Origin: Cyanoderma ruficeps
Lineage: Eukaryota; Chordata; Aves; Passeriformes; Timaliidae
Assembly: GCA_008694505.1 (NCBI GenBank)
Contig: VZDJ01004378.1
Location: forward strand, 10,167,472-10,231,471
Direction: 5' to 3'
Length of the DNA: 64,000 nucleotides
Both the position numbers and the translations under genes were made by a program. Position 1 is the first letter of the stretch; every line of letters starts with the position of its first letter. Of the stretch, positions 13,201-23,879 are shown piece after piece. Under the pieces are notes generated by a model that was given only the letters and a program-made list of their open reading frames with translations, was not told the origin of the DNA and did not search any database.

Positions 13201-13395
13201 CTGGGACCCTCCTGTCACTCCAGAAATAGAAATGGGTTCTGCTCCCACATACCCTGATGGCATCAGGGTACATTGGGAGCCAGTGTCAACCAAAGCTGTG
13301 TATTCTTGTGGGTCTGATGTGCCAGGCCATCGGACCCACACAGTCCAATAGATCCGATTGTCCCTCTCCTCTACCTGGCTGGAGGCAGGGCCCCT
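10207..13395 (-). CDS. pol: Endogenous retrovirus pol: protease, reverse transcriptase, RNase H, integrase
   Basis: This is a 1062-codon open frame that begins directly after the gag UAG and is in the same frame as gag. Its first in-frame start-like codon is a GTG at 13341, so it is presumably made only as a read-through fusion with Gag. The following positions are counted from that GTG. The protease has DTG at 19-21. RT has an aspartate at 232 and YIDD at 294-297. RNase H has D606, E644 and D668. The integrase zinc-binding residues are H765, H770, C799 and C802, and its catalytic triad is D832, D891 and E927. The C-terminal part resembles the SH3-like integrase end. All catalytic residues are present and no internal stop is seen. 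It ends in UGA 78 bp before the LTR. The closest family I recognise is ERVL-like (class III). I see no dUTPase domain. Confidence 0.93.
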   Translation of the reverse strand, partial: RGPASSQVEERDNRIYWTVWVRWPGTSDPQEYTALVDTGSQCTLMPSGYVGAEPISISGVTGGSQELTVLEAEVSLTGNGWQKHPIVTGPEAPCILGIDYLRNGHFKDPKGYRWAFGVAAVETENIRQLNTLPGLSDDPSAVGLLRVEEQQVPIATATAHRRQYRTDRDSVTPIHEMIRKLESQGVVSKAHSPFNSPIWPVRKPSGEWRLTVDYRGLNEVTPPLSAAVPDMLELQYELESKAAKWYATIDIANAFFSIPLAAECRPQFAFTWRGVQYTWNRLPQGWKHSPTICHGLIQAALEKGEAPEHLQYIDDIIVWGNTAREVFEKGEKIIQILLKAGFAIKQSKVKGPAKEIQFLGVKWQDGRRQIPTEVINKITAMSPPTNKKETQAFLGAIGFWRMHIPEYSQIVSPLYLVTRKKNDFHWGPEQQHAFAQIKQEIAHAVALGPVRTGPEVKNVLYSAAGNHGLSWSLWQKVPGETRGRPLGFWSRSYRGSEANYTPTEKEILAAYEGVQAASEVIGTEAQLLLAPRLPVLGWMFKGKVPSTHHATDATWSKWIALITQRARIGNPNRPGILEVITNWPEAENFSLTDEEEQEQVTRAEEAPPYNQLPAGETCYALFTDGSCRIVGMNRKWKAAVWSPTRQVAQATEGEGGSSQFAELKAVQLALDIAEREKWPKLYLYTDSWMVANALWGWLERWRKANWQRRGKPIWAADEWKDIATRVGRLPVKVRHVDAHVPKSRANEEHRNNEQVDQAARIEVSKIDLDWQHKGELFLARWAHDASGHQGRDATYKWARDRGVDLTMDSISQVIHDCETCAAIKQAKRVKPLWYGGRWSKYKYGEAWQIDYITLPQTRQGKRYVLTMVEATTGWLETYPVPHATARNTILGLEKQVLWRHGTPERIESDNGTHFRNSLINTWAKEHGVEWIYHIPYHAPAAGKVERCNGLLKTTLKALGGGTFKNWEVNLAKATWMVNTRGSVNRAGPAQSAPLHTVDGDKVPVVHMRGILGKAVWINPTSGKGEPTRGIVFAQGPGYTWWVMQKDGRTSCVPQENLILSKN

Positions 13396-15135
13396 CTAAC
13401 ACTGATCATTCCCTCCCTGAGTATACATACTAGAAGTCCCAGCATCCTGACTACTGGCAGCCTGGGCATAGGAGCTTGCGGCTACTTTCATTTTAGTGGA
13501 ACCCCCTTGGTGAGCATTCCTCTCCTTGAGCTCACGCACCCGTGCTGCCAGGACAGAAGTGGGTTTCCCATCCCACACTCCCATGTCTTCCCCATGGTCA
13601 CGCAGATAAAACCACAGGTCAGCTCTTGGGGTGTACCCTCTCTCTCTAGCCGGGGGTCGTTGGGCTCTACCTCTGGGACCTGTGACTCGTACTGGTGCCA
13701 CGTTGGAAATGTTCTTCCTCATCTCCTCCCTCACCTCCCTCATTTCCTCTTTGAGTTCTTTCACCACGGCAGAGATATGAGCCTGCATCGGGCCATTGAT
13801 CATACTCTCATAATTTCTAAGCTTATTGGCAACAGACCCCACTGTCTCTCGGTTGTCCTCAACATTAATTGTTGCAATGAATGTGGTATACTGAGATGGC
13901 CCCAGATTTGCCAGATTCCATAACATCTGCCCTGTGCATCTAACCTTGTCAGGGTCATTATCATGTTGTCCACTCCTCCCAAAAAGTACCTCCAGTACTG
14001 CCACTTCCCTCAGCTGTTGGATTCCTTCCTCCAGAGTTTTCCAGCGCATTCTATGGTGGTGCTCCTGCATTCTTTCTCTGTGGACAAATCTTTCTCTAAC
14101 ACTTGTTAAAAGTCGCTGCCAGAGGGAAAGGGGTCCAGGCTCCCTCACAAATACCTGATTTATTCCTGAGTCCTGGGTCAAGGGTCCCAAATTCCTTGCC
14201 TCACCACCATCTAGTTGCACACCCGTACCCATTAGATCCCAGACCCGAAGCAGCCAGGCTGTGTAAGCCTCACGTCCCCGTCGTACAATATCTTTTTGTA
14301 GATTACGGAGACTTTCATACGACAGGGACTCAGTGATGATCTGAACTTGTGATTCCCCTGCATCTTGTGAGGGCCCTCCTTTCCTACCCTTATTATCTGG
14401 GTTTGTTGTTTTCACCTTGGATTTCTTTGTTTCCAGAGGGGCGACTGCCACTGGCTGTGACTGCCCCTGTGGTTCAGCTGGAACCTGGACAGTTGTAATG
14501 TCTACAGGTTCCATATCAGATTCTCCTTTGTCAGGGCAGGGGGAGGGTCTCCCACCAGCTGGGGAAGTGTACTCCCTCAGCATCTCATGCATCTCCTTTA
14601 TCAGAGCCCCCACCCAACCTGGGTAGTTTATCTCTGAAGCAGGCTGTGGGGCAGGGGCGGGCTCTTGGGCAGCATTCCTATTGTCTGGGGTACTTATCAG
14701 GGTGCTTACCCAGGCCATTCTCCCTTTATCTCTAAATACCAAATAGAATAGGCCTATAAACAACACCAGCCACTGTATGCTATCATTAGCATTCAGAGGA
14801 AATTTGAACTCTTCAAGAGCTGGTGGGGTAGATCCAAAGAGCTGGGTGAAGGGCTGAGAGAATATTTCTCCCGGTGCCATCTCCTCACAGTATGTACCAT
14901 TGTTAAAGTAACCCCAGAAACACAGAGTTAGTGTATGGTAGCCCTGAATCCATGTGCCTGCTTTCCAAAGAAAGTTAAAAATCCATGAATTCCTCACCTT
15001 ATTAACCCACAAAATAAACTGGATGGCAGCTACAGTAGCCTTAGTTATAGGGCCCATGTTTAGATAAGGGCTTGCAAATGGCAGAAATACAGCCACGACC
15101 ATGTGCCACCCAAACCAGGGAAGGCTACACCACAT
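13396..15135 (-). CDS. gag: Endogenous retrovirus gag polyprotein
   Basis: This intact 579-codon frame has a true ATG at 15135-15133, about 70 bp inside the primer site, and ends in UAG. The N-terminal 140 residues are strikingly hydrophobic, with a possible signal anchor at 10-25, an aromatic-rich stretch at 50-77 and a transmembrane-like run at 121-135. A Pro/Gln/Lys-rich spacer follows (about 150-265). Next comes a capsid-like helical part (about 270-460) containing a predicted coiled segment near 445-465 (KELKEEMREVREEM). The C-terminal region is Arg/Pro-rich and basic. I find no CCHC zinc knuckle. It is called gag from its position between primer site and pol; similarity to a named gag was not tested. 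Confidence 0.85.
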   Translation of the reverse strand: MWCSLPWFGWHMVVAVFLPFASPYLNMGPITKATVAAIQFILWVNKVRNSWIFNFLWKAGTWIQGYHTLTLCFWGYFNNGTYCEEMAPGEIFSQPFTQLFGSTPPALEEFKFPLNANDSIQWLVLFIGLFYLVFRDKGRMAWVSTLISTPDNRNAAQEPAPAPQPASEINYPGWVGALIKEMHEMLREYTSPAGGRPSPCPDKGESDMEPVDITTVQVPAEPQGQSQPVAVAPLETKKSKVKTTNPDNKGRKGGPSQDAGESQVQIITESLSYESLRNLQKDIVRRGREAYTAWLLRVWDLMGTGVQLDGGEARNLGPLTQDSGINQVFVREPGPLSLWQRLLTSVRERFVHRERMQEHHHRMRWKTLEEGIQQLREVAVLEVLFGRSGQHDNDPDKVRCTGQMLWNLANLGPSQYTTFIATINVEDNRETVGSVANKLRNYESMINGPMQAHISAVVKELKEEMREVREEMRKNISNVAPVRVTGPRGRAQRPPARERGYTPRADLWFYLRDHGEDMGVWDGKPTSVLAARVRELKERNAHQGGSTKMKVAASSYAQAASSQDAGTSSMYTQGGNDQC

Positions 15136-15202
15136 GCTTCTGTTCAGTGAGCTTATATCTACTAAAAAAAAAAGTGTTATTCCTCTCTCCCAATGCCCTC
15201 GG

Positions 15203-15220
15203 CCCTCACGTTGGGCGCCA
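15203..15220 (-). other. Primer binding site, tRNA-Lys type
   Basis: Read on the - strand, TGGCGCCCAACGTGAGGG lies five bases inside the 5' LTR. It differs at two of 18 positions from the tRNA-Lys1,2 primer site I know (TGGCGCCCAACGTGGGGC). Confidence 0.85.
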
Positions 15221-15225
15221 AAATC

Positions 15226-15923
15226 TGTCTTGGTTTAGAAAGACAGGTATCTGCCAGGGAAACTGGGGTTCCCCTTAGAATAGAGGATGTAAACCCCTCA
15301 CCCCCCGCCAAGTTCTAATTTTGCAATTAATGGCTCTCAGGCAACGATTTGGGAGTAGGAATAACAGCTTTTTACTAAGAATATAAGAATACAAATGTGG
15401 TAGAAAAGAAAAAGGAAAAAAAAAAAAAAACAAAACAAAACCACCCCACCAAACCAGCAAACCAACAAACAACAATTTTGAAAAGTCCTGACAGGGTCAA
15501 AGCTACAACCTTGTTAGTCAGGGTGTGGAAAGCAGTCCAAAAGTGAGTCCTCCTGGAATGGCAGGTACAGCTCCGCTGAGGCAGAAAATGATCCAGTAGC
15601 AGAAAAGAAAGGGGTCCTGAGGTGGTGAGAAGGGTCCAGCCTTCCTCCCGTAATCGGATGAAGCAAGACACTGTGCTCGTTTAAAGTCCCAGCTTTATCC
15701 AGGTGAGAATGGCTGGCTCCTCCCACGGGGTGGAGCATCACACAATAGGTACGCTAGGATGTAGGTATGTGTTGGGAAGGGGACACGGCTAGAGAAGACT
15801 GTTAATGGCCCATTAAAGATAAGAACAATGCTCTACCTGATACTGACCGTTGGCCCATTATCAAAAGGCACCCGCCCCAACTGTTTTCAGCAGATGAAAT
15901 TGAATAGACTATAACCCAGGACA
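15226..15923 (-). repeat. 5' LTR of the endogenous retrovirus
   Basis: The LTR is 698 bp with TG...CA ends. It is nearly identical to the copy at 9449-10128 but has an expanded A-rich run (about 15405-15440). It would hold the proviral promoter, which would transcribe antisense to NRCAM. Confidence 0.95.
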
Positions 15924-15928
15924 CCTTC
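15924..15928 (+). repeat. Target-site duplication, right copy (CCTTC)
   Basis: This is a perfect copy of the five bases at 9444-9448 and directly follows the LTR end. Confidence 0.9.
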
Positions 15929-18900
15929 ACTTTCTGTTCTGGGTTTTTGGTGGTCTCATCTTCCTTTGTTGTTTTCTGTATACTCACCATTCACTTTTTG
16001 TTTATTTGTTTGGAGGAGATTTTTATCCTGCAGTTCTTGTAGTTTAACTAGTATTTCAGGCCTCCTGACTAGTAAAATCTTTTTCACCTGGCTATGAGAG
16101 TCAGCTTTGCCTTGCTCATCTTCTTTTTCAAAGCTGTATGACAAGCTGTTCAAATGACCTACAAGTATATTTTCCAGAAAAGCAGTGATGTGTTCTGCAT
16201 TCTTTCACGGTATCAGTAAAACATTAAGAAACAGAGTTTTCAGAAACAGCTGCAGGATGCCACCATATTTCCTAAATACAAGGGCAGAATATATTGGACC
16301 GGCCTTGAGGAATCGGTACACAAAATCTTGTTGAGGGGAATTCAGTAAAAATTACAAGACTTTAATTAAATTACCCACTCAGACTCAGTAGGGGGAAAAA
16401 AAAATAACACAGGAAATAAGTAAGTGGGTATCTCAGCCTTATATTAAAGGTCACTTTCACTGCTGAGAAAAGCTGAAGTCTTATCCACATTAAATATTTA
16501 AGTGCAAGTTGATTGGATGCTCCAGTGCACTGCATCTGTCAGGGCATCTATGAGAAGCATTGTGATCACAGAAAGTGCAGTTCGTAAGATTCTTGTGATT
16601 TTTATTATTCTGAGTTATCAAAAGCTGTTCTGGAAATTACCAAGTACAGTGTGTCTTTTTGTTCACTTGTTACTAAATTATAGAATTGAGCCCCTCATCT
16701 TCCAAAGGAATGATTAGGAAATCACTGTAAAAGGAAACTAAAGCAACTGTTTCAGCTTCAGGGCAATGCTGAGAGAGCTACACCCATGGCAGGATTTCAA
16801 AGAAAAAGAGCTACATTTGAATTTCAAAGCCCTGCTGTCATCATATACCCCACAATGTGCCTCTTGTGGCCTAGTAATCTGTTTGCAATACTTTAATTTT
16901 CTGTTGGAAAGCACAGCTGGGAGATACTTAATTCTTCTGGTTTTGTTTTTTCATAATAGAGTCAGAAGACAAGGAAAGGGGAATGTTGAAGAAAAAATCA
17001 TTCGTCCATATCTCAGTCATAGGCTGAGGTTTAAATATCTATAGGAAAAAAAAAAGGAAAAGAAAAAAAGAAGTAGAGAAAAATGTAGTATGTGTTAGCC
17101 ACTATAAAATGAAATTTGCAATGGTGTGAATTCTGTTCAATATTATACTAATCTGAGTAAAAAAAAAAATTAAGCAAGAAATAAGGTTTCCCTGAAATAT
17201 TTTAATTAGTTTTCTTCAACAGTCATGCTGATGCATTTCTAAAAGAAAAAGCTGCTTTAGACATGTTGGAATGATAAAGACCTAACCTAACCTCCTAATG
17301 TTTACTCACAAGAGCATGTTGAACTCACATGCCCAGTCCCGTTAAGGTCAATTAGAATTACTTTGGCAAGTAGCAATTGAAAGTTCAGGCCATGACTCTG
17401 TGTTGCCTTGTGCTTCAATTAACACTCAAGATCTGCATTCTTCATATCACTGCATAATCCATTGTGTTTTACTGCTTAGGTATTCAGCATGAGTATACAA
17501 AAGGGAAGCCATGCATAAAGTATCTCAACTTTTAAGAAAGTAACCACCCAGAATAATTGGGAAGGGGAAACACTTTCATAATTGGACTTCAGAAAGGCAT
17601 TGCAAATACTTTGCAAAGACTGATTTTTTGGTTCAGTGGTTTATAGTTCATGATGAGCTATTAAATATAGATATAGACACTTAGGTCTATACAAAGTAGT
17701 GCAAAGGCACTGTTTATCTTCTTTCAACACATTCTCCTCTTGTTATATCACATTTCACATTGAATCTCTGGGTTTGAGTTAGTCTCCATTAGTAGTCACA
17801 CTGAATTTAAGGGAGAAATATTTGCCCTGAGATTTCCTTCACGAAAGGCCTTGATAATCCCTGGCTGAGAGATTCATCATCCATCATTTTCTCTGAGAGT
17901 ACACACTACAAGATGTTCACTGCAGCCATGGTAGGGTGGGGAGAAATTTGCTGGACCCTAATGCCTGCAGCATTTCAGTCTTACAGAGAAGACTGCTTGG
18001 GAAGATCTTTATCCACTGCTTCTGCTGTCATTGTGTTGGAACTTTGCATCTGGTCTAGGAACTTCAGCAGATGAAAAAACCTTTGATAATCAGATTTTTT
18101 TGAATTCTGCACAAAATAGTCAAAGGATAGTTATAGTTAGTGCAGGTAATGCTGACCCTTTGGAGACAATAGAACTGTCAGAGTCAGAAACTCAGGAAAA
18201 AAAGGATTTCAGTGATGACAGGAAAATAATATATTGAGGAGTAAGTGAGATTGGTAAGAAAAGGAAGAGGACATTATTTAACATTTCAGTTATCCATGGT
18301 CGTTTAATCCAGATTTTCTCCCTTCCAGTTTTTTGTCTAATGGTGTGTTTTAACTGCTTCTGTTCAGAGAGCATGTCATTCTCTTTTTTTTCTAAGAAAA
18401 AAGTAATAATGGTGCCTTAGTGGTTATTTACACATACTAGCAAAAGTAATTGCTTAGGCTGTCACAAGTTTATGACACAGATGGAAGTGTGCATTCAAAG
18501 GAACAGAAGTTATTCAGGGTGCTATTCTCTAACTATGATAAAAGTATCTGATGGAGGTCCTGCCTTCTCTGTATAGGCTAGAGTCAAGAAGCTGTGTCAT
18601 TGTACAATGTGATGAAAAAATTGGGTGAAACCAGGTCTTTCTTCAGAAAGGACTGAAACACATTCATAAGCTGAGATTCCATGTTATAGGACCACATGTT
18701 GGCTGTTAGATGGCACATGTTCACCTGTCTTCTTACAGCAGCAGAGCTCCTATAGCAAATCCTCACAATTCATTATGCTGTTTGTACAAGCCCATTTTTA
18801 GAATTACGTAGGTTTTTGCTGTTTTGGCTATCAGTACCAAATTCAGCTTTGTCTGATGTGTCACAAGCATTTTCTCCTCCACATGCAGCTATTGTGTAAT

Positions 18901-21900
18901 GTGACCAGAATATTCATAAACACAAACAAGCAGTGTTTGAGTGGCCCTGCCATCACTCCTTTTCCCCAGAAAAAAACAACAAAAAAAGATAGACTGGTAT
19001 GTGGAAAGGGCTGAAGTACTGCATGCTATTTTTCCTCAGCTTTTACTAGCCAGACTGACCTTCAGGAATCCCAGGTCCCCAAGACCAGAGGAAAAGACTG
19101 GAATGAAATGTACCCTTGGTGGAAAAGGATTAGGTTAGGAGCAAACTGAACGTACCTAAATCTGTGGGCCCTAATAGGATGCAGCCACAAGTGCTGACTG
19201 AGCTGTCATATGTCATTGCAAAAACAGTTTCCATAATCTTTACTTGATCGTGGTAACTGGGAGAAGTGCCTAAAGATGGAGAGAAATCAAATTCTACTCC
19301 TGGCTTCAACAAAAGCCAGAAGGAGAAATGAGGGAACTACAAGCTGGTCACCCTCACCTTTACCCATGTGAAGGTGATGGAGCAGCTAATTCTGGAAGCC
19401 ATTTCAAGGCACATTAAGGACAAGAATACTTGAAGGAGTAGTTTTCATGGCTTCACCAAGGGGTGACCAACTTGATATGTTTCTATGATGAAATGACTGG
19501 CCAGATAGATGAGAGTAAGAGTGGTGGATAATGTCTGCCTGAACTGCAGTGAGGCCTTCAACACTGTCTCCCATTAGATCCTCATGGACGAGCTGTTGAT
19601 GTAGGGTCTGGATAAACAGATGGGGGTAAATAGAAAAATGGCTCAATGGCCAAACCCAGAGAGGGTGATCAGTGGAACAAGTCCTGCACCTGGGGAGGAA
19701 CAGCCTTAGTGTCAGTACATGCTGGGGGCCACCCAGATAGATAGTGGTTTAGGAAAACAGGATTTGGGCATCCTGGTGGACATCAAGTTGACCATGAGTC
19801 AGCAGAGTGCCCTTGTCGCAAAGAGGCTAACTTTATCCTGGGCTATGTGAGACAAAAGGTAGAGGGAGATGATCCTTGCCCCATCTGGACACAGTTCTGG
19901 ATAACTGGATCCAAGTGGCCCTGCTTATGCAGGGGGTTGGACCAGATGACTTCCAAAAGTCCCTCCCAAGCTCAATGTTTCTGTGTCTGTGAGTGCAGCA
20001 ATGGGTGCTTCAGACCATTAAAGAAGCTGTATTCAACAGTTGAATAGATGCCAGTTTTAACAGCAAGCTTTTGAATCAGCACCCTTCAGCATCCACGTGG
20101 CTAGACCAGTTAACAGAAAGCACCGGCTAACCTGACACTGCTGTCTTCTTTTCTCTTGGGACCCCAGCTTGAAGCCCTTTTCAGAGAACAGGCACCTACT
20201 GCCTTTCCTTCAGATAGCTGAAAGGGATTATCTCCTTTTTTCCTTCAGAAGGGAAGATGCTGCTCCTTTTTTTTATACTGTAATTTGGTGCTTAGATCAT
20301 TCTTTTACGATGCAGTTCCTTCGGTCACAGAGAATTGAACTAATGGCTTCCATCTCTTAGGAGGGCCCTTACCATCATCCTGTAAGGGGTTATGTATTGG
20401 AGTGTGTGTGAGTCTGTGCACCCACTAAAGACCTGCCTGGGTGCAGAAAGTGCTGCAGGATTCAGAGGGCATGAGTAGAGGGAAGCCCATGGCTCAGGGC
20501 TGGAAACAACCCTGCTTGGAATTGCTGTGGGCAGTTCTCCTTCCTGGTGGGAGAGCAGTTGTGCCTGTCTTCTATTTAACTGTGATTTGTATGCAGAAAC
20601 AGACCGCTTCCCGCAGCTGACTGGCCTGCCTGCTGGGCTACTCACCTGCTCCGGCTATTTTCAGCCCATGAATCTTTTAATGAAAATGGCATTTACGTAG
20701 AAAAGGAAGCAATGTGAAACATAGAACATAATTGAAAGTAAAGCAATAGAGAGAAAAATACATGCCAGCAATCCAGAAGTCCAGAGAATAAGCATTTGAA
20801 ATCTCAGTAGTACCTTTTTCTTCCTTCCCAAAATTTTTGAATTTGTGATGTTGATTTGAGCTCACAGTGATTGAAGACCAGAAGAAAACAGAAATTGAAA
20901 TCTGTTCTTGAGGCAGCTGTTTGGAAATTGAGGTGTTTATGTGAAAAATGGCCTTAGATTTCATCCAAGCTGGAAATACCCTGAAGCAGAAGCACGGCAT
21001 AGTGGTCCTCTTCATCTGGTTACTTTTGTGGAGAATTCAGTAATAGATACTCTAAGAAAATGCAGGAGAAATGTCTCCATTTTCTTTACAGATGAGAACT
21101 AAGGCATTGTCTGAATGAAAAGGTTCCTGTCACAGAAAATTGACGTTAATTTAGTTGATTGATCTTTTTATGAATTGAAATAAGAATTTTCTTATCTGAG
21201 AATGTCTTCCACAGTGTACTTTTTCAAGCTTCAATAAGGATGACAATTTTGATGATGCAACCAAACTAGGATGCATTTATTTATGTATAAATACATCTAT
21301 TTTCCATATCAGTAGATCAGTAATTTTACCATTAATTTTAATTTTTACTAATTTATGTGCTTGTAAATACAATAATAATATATCTGGTTTTATTTAAGAT
21401 GTTCATAAAATATTAAACTATAGATTGTGCATTTTTATGCAGTGCAGGGTTACAAGCTAAGTTTTTTCTTCATTATACTTCTCTAGTGCCATCCAGTCCT
21501 ATCAGAACTGACAGCTATTATTCTTCAGTATTTTCTTAGAATTTTACTTTCAGTTATGTCCTGGGTGCTTCTGTAATGCAGAAGCTGTTGGACAGCTCAG
21601 TCCCCTGCAGAACAGTCAAGGAAATGGTACTGTATAATTCTTACATAAGGGAAAGAGTGCCACCTACTGAATTGCTAACTCTGCTCTTGTGAGGATTGTT
21701 TCTTGATTATGTGTGAAGGAATGCTTATTCTTTACTCTGAGATCATTTTCAACTGAGTATGACTTTTTTTGTATTTGGAAAATTATTTACGGTATAACAA
21801 TTGATTCAAAAATTTAAAGTTACAGAGGACTGTGTCATTGTATCAGGATTTTCTTTTGACATTCAGAAATATTTCTGTATTTTTCTAGATATTGACTGTA

Positions 21901-22223
21901 TTTGCCTGAATCTTGGTATATTTGTATTTTTCCTCTGTATTACATGAAAAATACAATCTCAGATTCACTTCCTTGGAGGACAAACAAAAAAAACCTCTCC
22001 AAAAATGGGAGCTCTACCATCCTGAGTTAATACCTGTAGAATTAGAAGAACTTTTTGAACTGTATTAAAATTCAAATTTTTACCAGTGATCAGTCACCCA
22101 GGAAAAAAACAAACATAAAGGGTATATTGCTCTTTCAGATTCTTCCTTCTTTTCAAAAGTGTGAAACTTGCAATCCAATGGCAGTTTAGGAAAGGCAATA
22201 ACTCTTCTTCTTTACACCAACAG
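15929..22223 (+). other. NRCAM intron 7, part downstream of the retrovirus
   Basis: This 6.3 kb of intron is AT-rich with several A-runs (about 16390, 17045-17080, 17160). It contains one CR1 LINE fragment (listed separately). A GC-richer patch at about 20360-20660 has only chance frames. No gene or RNA gene is recognised. Confidence 0.6.
19130..20000 (+). mobile_element. CR1 LINE fragment, 5'-truncated and decayed
   Basis: Pieces read like the CR1 reverse-transcriptase coding region: a broken match to the motif around 'kvmeqlileaisrhikd' at about 19340-19420, then the segment around 19740-19850. The 3' end (about 19930-19990) has the typical CR1 'ttggaccagatgac...tcc' ending. Stops and internal deletions disrupt the frame, so it is dead. 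CR1 is the main LINE of birds. The left border is approximate. Confidence 0.8.
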
Positions 22224-22367
22224 TTGCCCCAGAAGATCCTAGCAGGAAGGTGGATGGTGACACCATTATTTTCTCACACGTGCAAGAAAGATCAAGTGCC
22301 GTCTATCAGTGCAATGCTTCTAATGAATATGGATACTTGCTAGCAAATGCATTTGTGAATGTTCTGG
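22224..22367 (+). CDS. NRCAM: NRCAM exon 8 (Ig4, second half)
   Basis: The acceptor is tttacaccaacag. The exon reads [18 protein letters not shown], then [20 protein letters not shown] with the second Ig4 cysteine and an NAS sequon. It is 144 bp, and the donor is ctgg|GTAAGA, phase 1. The next intron (1.07 kb) contains a T/GTTT low-complexity run at about 22612-22697. Confidence 0.96.
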
Positions 22368-22611
22368 GTAAGAAACAGACTTTATATTTTATTGTTTTTT
22401 GGCTGTTCAGTTGTCTCCTGCTAATACAGACTCTCTGCTCAAGCCTCGCTTGAGGTCTTCATTGGGAATTGATCTATTTCCTGGCCCCTGTAAAGAGCAA
22501 GGGTATAGATACCTTGTTTTTACTAGGATATTCCTGAATTTCACTTTCACTGTTCCAAAGTGAGAGGGATAGATGTGAAAGCTGGGAAAACCTGGAAGAA
22601 ATTTAATCTCT

Positions 22612-22697
22612 CTCTTTTTTTGTTTTTGTTTTTTTTGGGGTTTTTTTTTTGTTTGTTTGTTTGTTGTTTGTTGTTTTTTGTTTTTGTTTTTGTTTGT
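22612..22697 (+). repeat. T-rich / (GTTT)n low-complexity tract
   Basis: A continuous run of T with interspersed G, including GTTT tandem units, in NRCAM intron 8. Confidence 0.85.
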
Positions 22698-23438
22698 GAG
22701 TCAGTCAAACAGAAGCCCGACAAAGAAGGCAGGATTAGTATTGCTTAAGTTAGTACATTTCAATACAGTTTCATTGAGTCTAGATGTTTTGGATTAGTGG
22801 AACAGATGATCTCCAAGTTGCTGTTTGTTGTAAGGGAACATGATTATGAATTTGTCTCTAAGGCTTCCCTGGCATGTGTTTCTGATTACAAAATGTTATG
22901 GCCCCTCTAATTCTTCCCACTGAATTAAACAAAGCTAGTAGCAAAACTCTAGGCAGAATGGCCTCTAGTGACTCTCCTGCAGGAACTGGCAGATGTGTTG
23001 ATTGACACTGTCATTTAAAAGAAAGAAAATGTAGGGGTTAGACAAAAATGTATCCTAGCTTCTTTCTGCCTCCAGGTTTGTTTGGAATTCGATAGTTTGG
23101 TCTGCACCCAGGAGATTATCTTCTTGAAGTACATACTGATTTAAATTTTCCAATTGAAATTATTGCCTTTGGTGCCCATCACTATTACTTGTAAATAAGC
23201 AAGAAACAGTTGTTTTTCACAAGATAATTTTCCTGTATTGTCTTTTCCTCAGGTTAGTACCAGTAGAATGTATTTGAGCCCAGACTGACACCTGAAATAA
23301 TCTCAGAGAAAAATGTTTATATGTAATTCTTTAGGCCATTGTTGATGTCTTTGTGTTTTGTATTTGTAACTATACTTTTTACTATATATTTACTATTTGG
23401 AACTTTGTAACTAGATGCAGATATCTTTGTCTTTTCAG

Positions 23439-23550
23439 CTGAGCCACCAAGAATTCTAACTCCTGCTAATAAACTGTATCAAGTCATCGCAGACAGTCCC
23501 GCATTGCTAGATTGTGCTTATTTTGGGTCACCTAAGCCTGAAATTGAATG
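23439..23550 (+). CDS. NRCAM: NRCAM exon 9 (Ig5, first half)
   Basis: The acceptor is gtcttttcag. The exon reads EPPRILTPANKLYQVIADSP, then ALLDCAYFGSPKPEIEW with the first Ig5 cysteine; the tryptophan codon is split by the intron. The donor is aatg|GTAAGC, phase 2. The 329-bp intron that follows is AT-rich with nothing recognisable. Confidence 0.95.
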
Positions 23551-23879
23551 GTAAGCTCTAGCTGTGCTTATGTTACAGAAAATGAGCCAGTTATATCTAC
23601 GGAAACAAACACTTAAAGCTTTAGAACTCTTTAAACTATATTTACAGTTTTTAAGTAATGTATTTTAAAATAGGTGCAGTTTACAATCCACTAATACAAT
23701 ATTGCATGTACTTAATGAACCAGCAGTAAAGTTATCCCTATAGAGTCAAGTTTAAATTTCTTTGAGTGCTTCTGTCTCTATTTTCTAGTGTGGCAGTACT
23801 AAGTTTGCATTTTATTGATAATAAAACCACACAGAACTTAACTGTGATGCTGGCTAATGATATTACTTCTTATACAAAG

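Larger units (their letters stand above)
9449..15923 (-). mobile_element. Complete young endogenous retrovirus, env-less, ERVL-like, antisense to NRCAM
   Basis: This is a 6.47-kb provirus in intron 7 with the layout (- strand) 5' LTR, Lys-type primer site, gag, in-frame UAG, pro-RT-RNaseH-IN, polypurine tract, 3' LTR. It is flanked by CCTTC duplications. About 78 bp separate the end of pol from the 3' LTR, so there is no room for env. The RT (YIDD) and integrase read closest to class III (ERVL-like) elements that I know, although the primer site is of the lysine type. Both reading frames are intact and the LTRs are nearly identical, so the insertion is recent. The antisense orientation is the usual tolerated one for an intronic provirus. 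Confidence 0.92.

Noticed and set aside
10207..13341. pol as an independently initiated gene starting at 13341
   Set aside because: The codon at 13341 is GTG, not ATG. The frame is open back to the gag UAG, so readthrough is the better model.
10316..15278. Numerous plus-strand frames of 60-203 codons across the retrovirus
   Set aside because: They are shadows of the intact gag and pol frames on the opposite strand.
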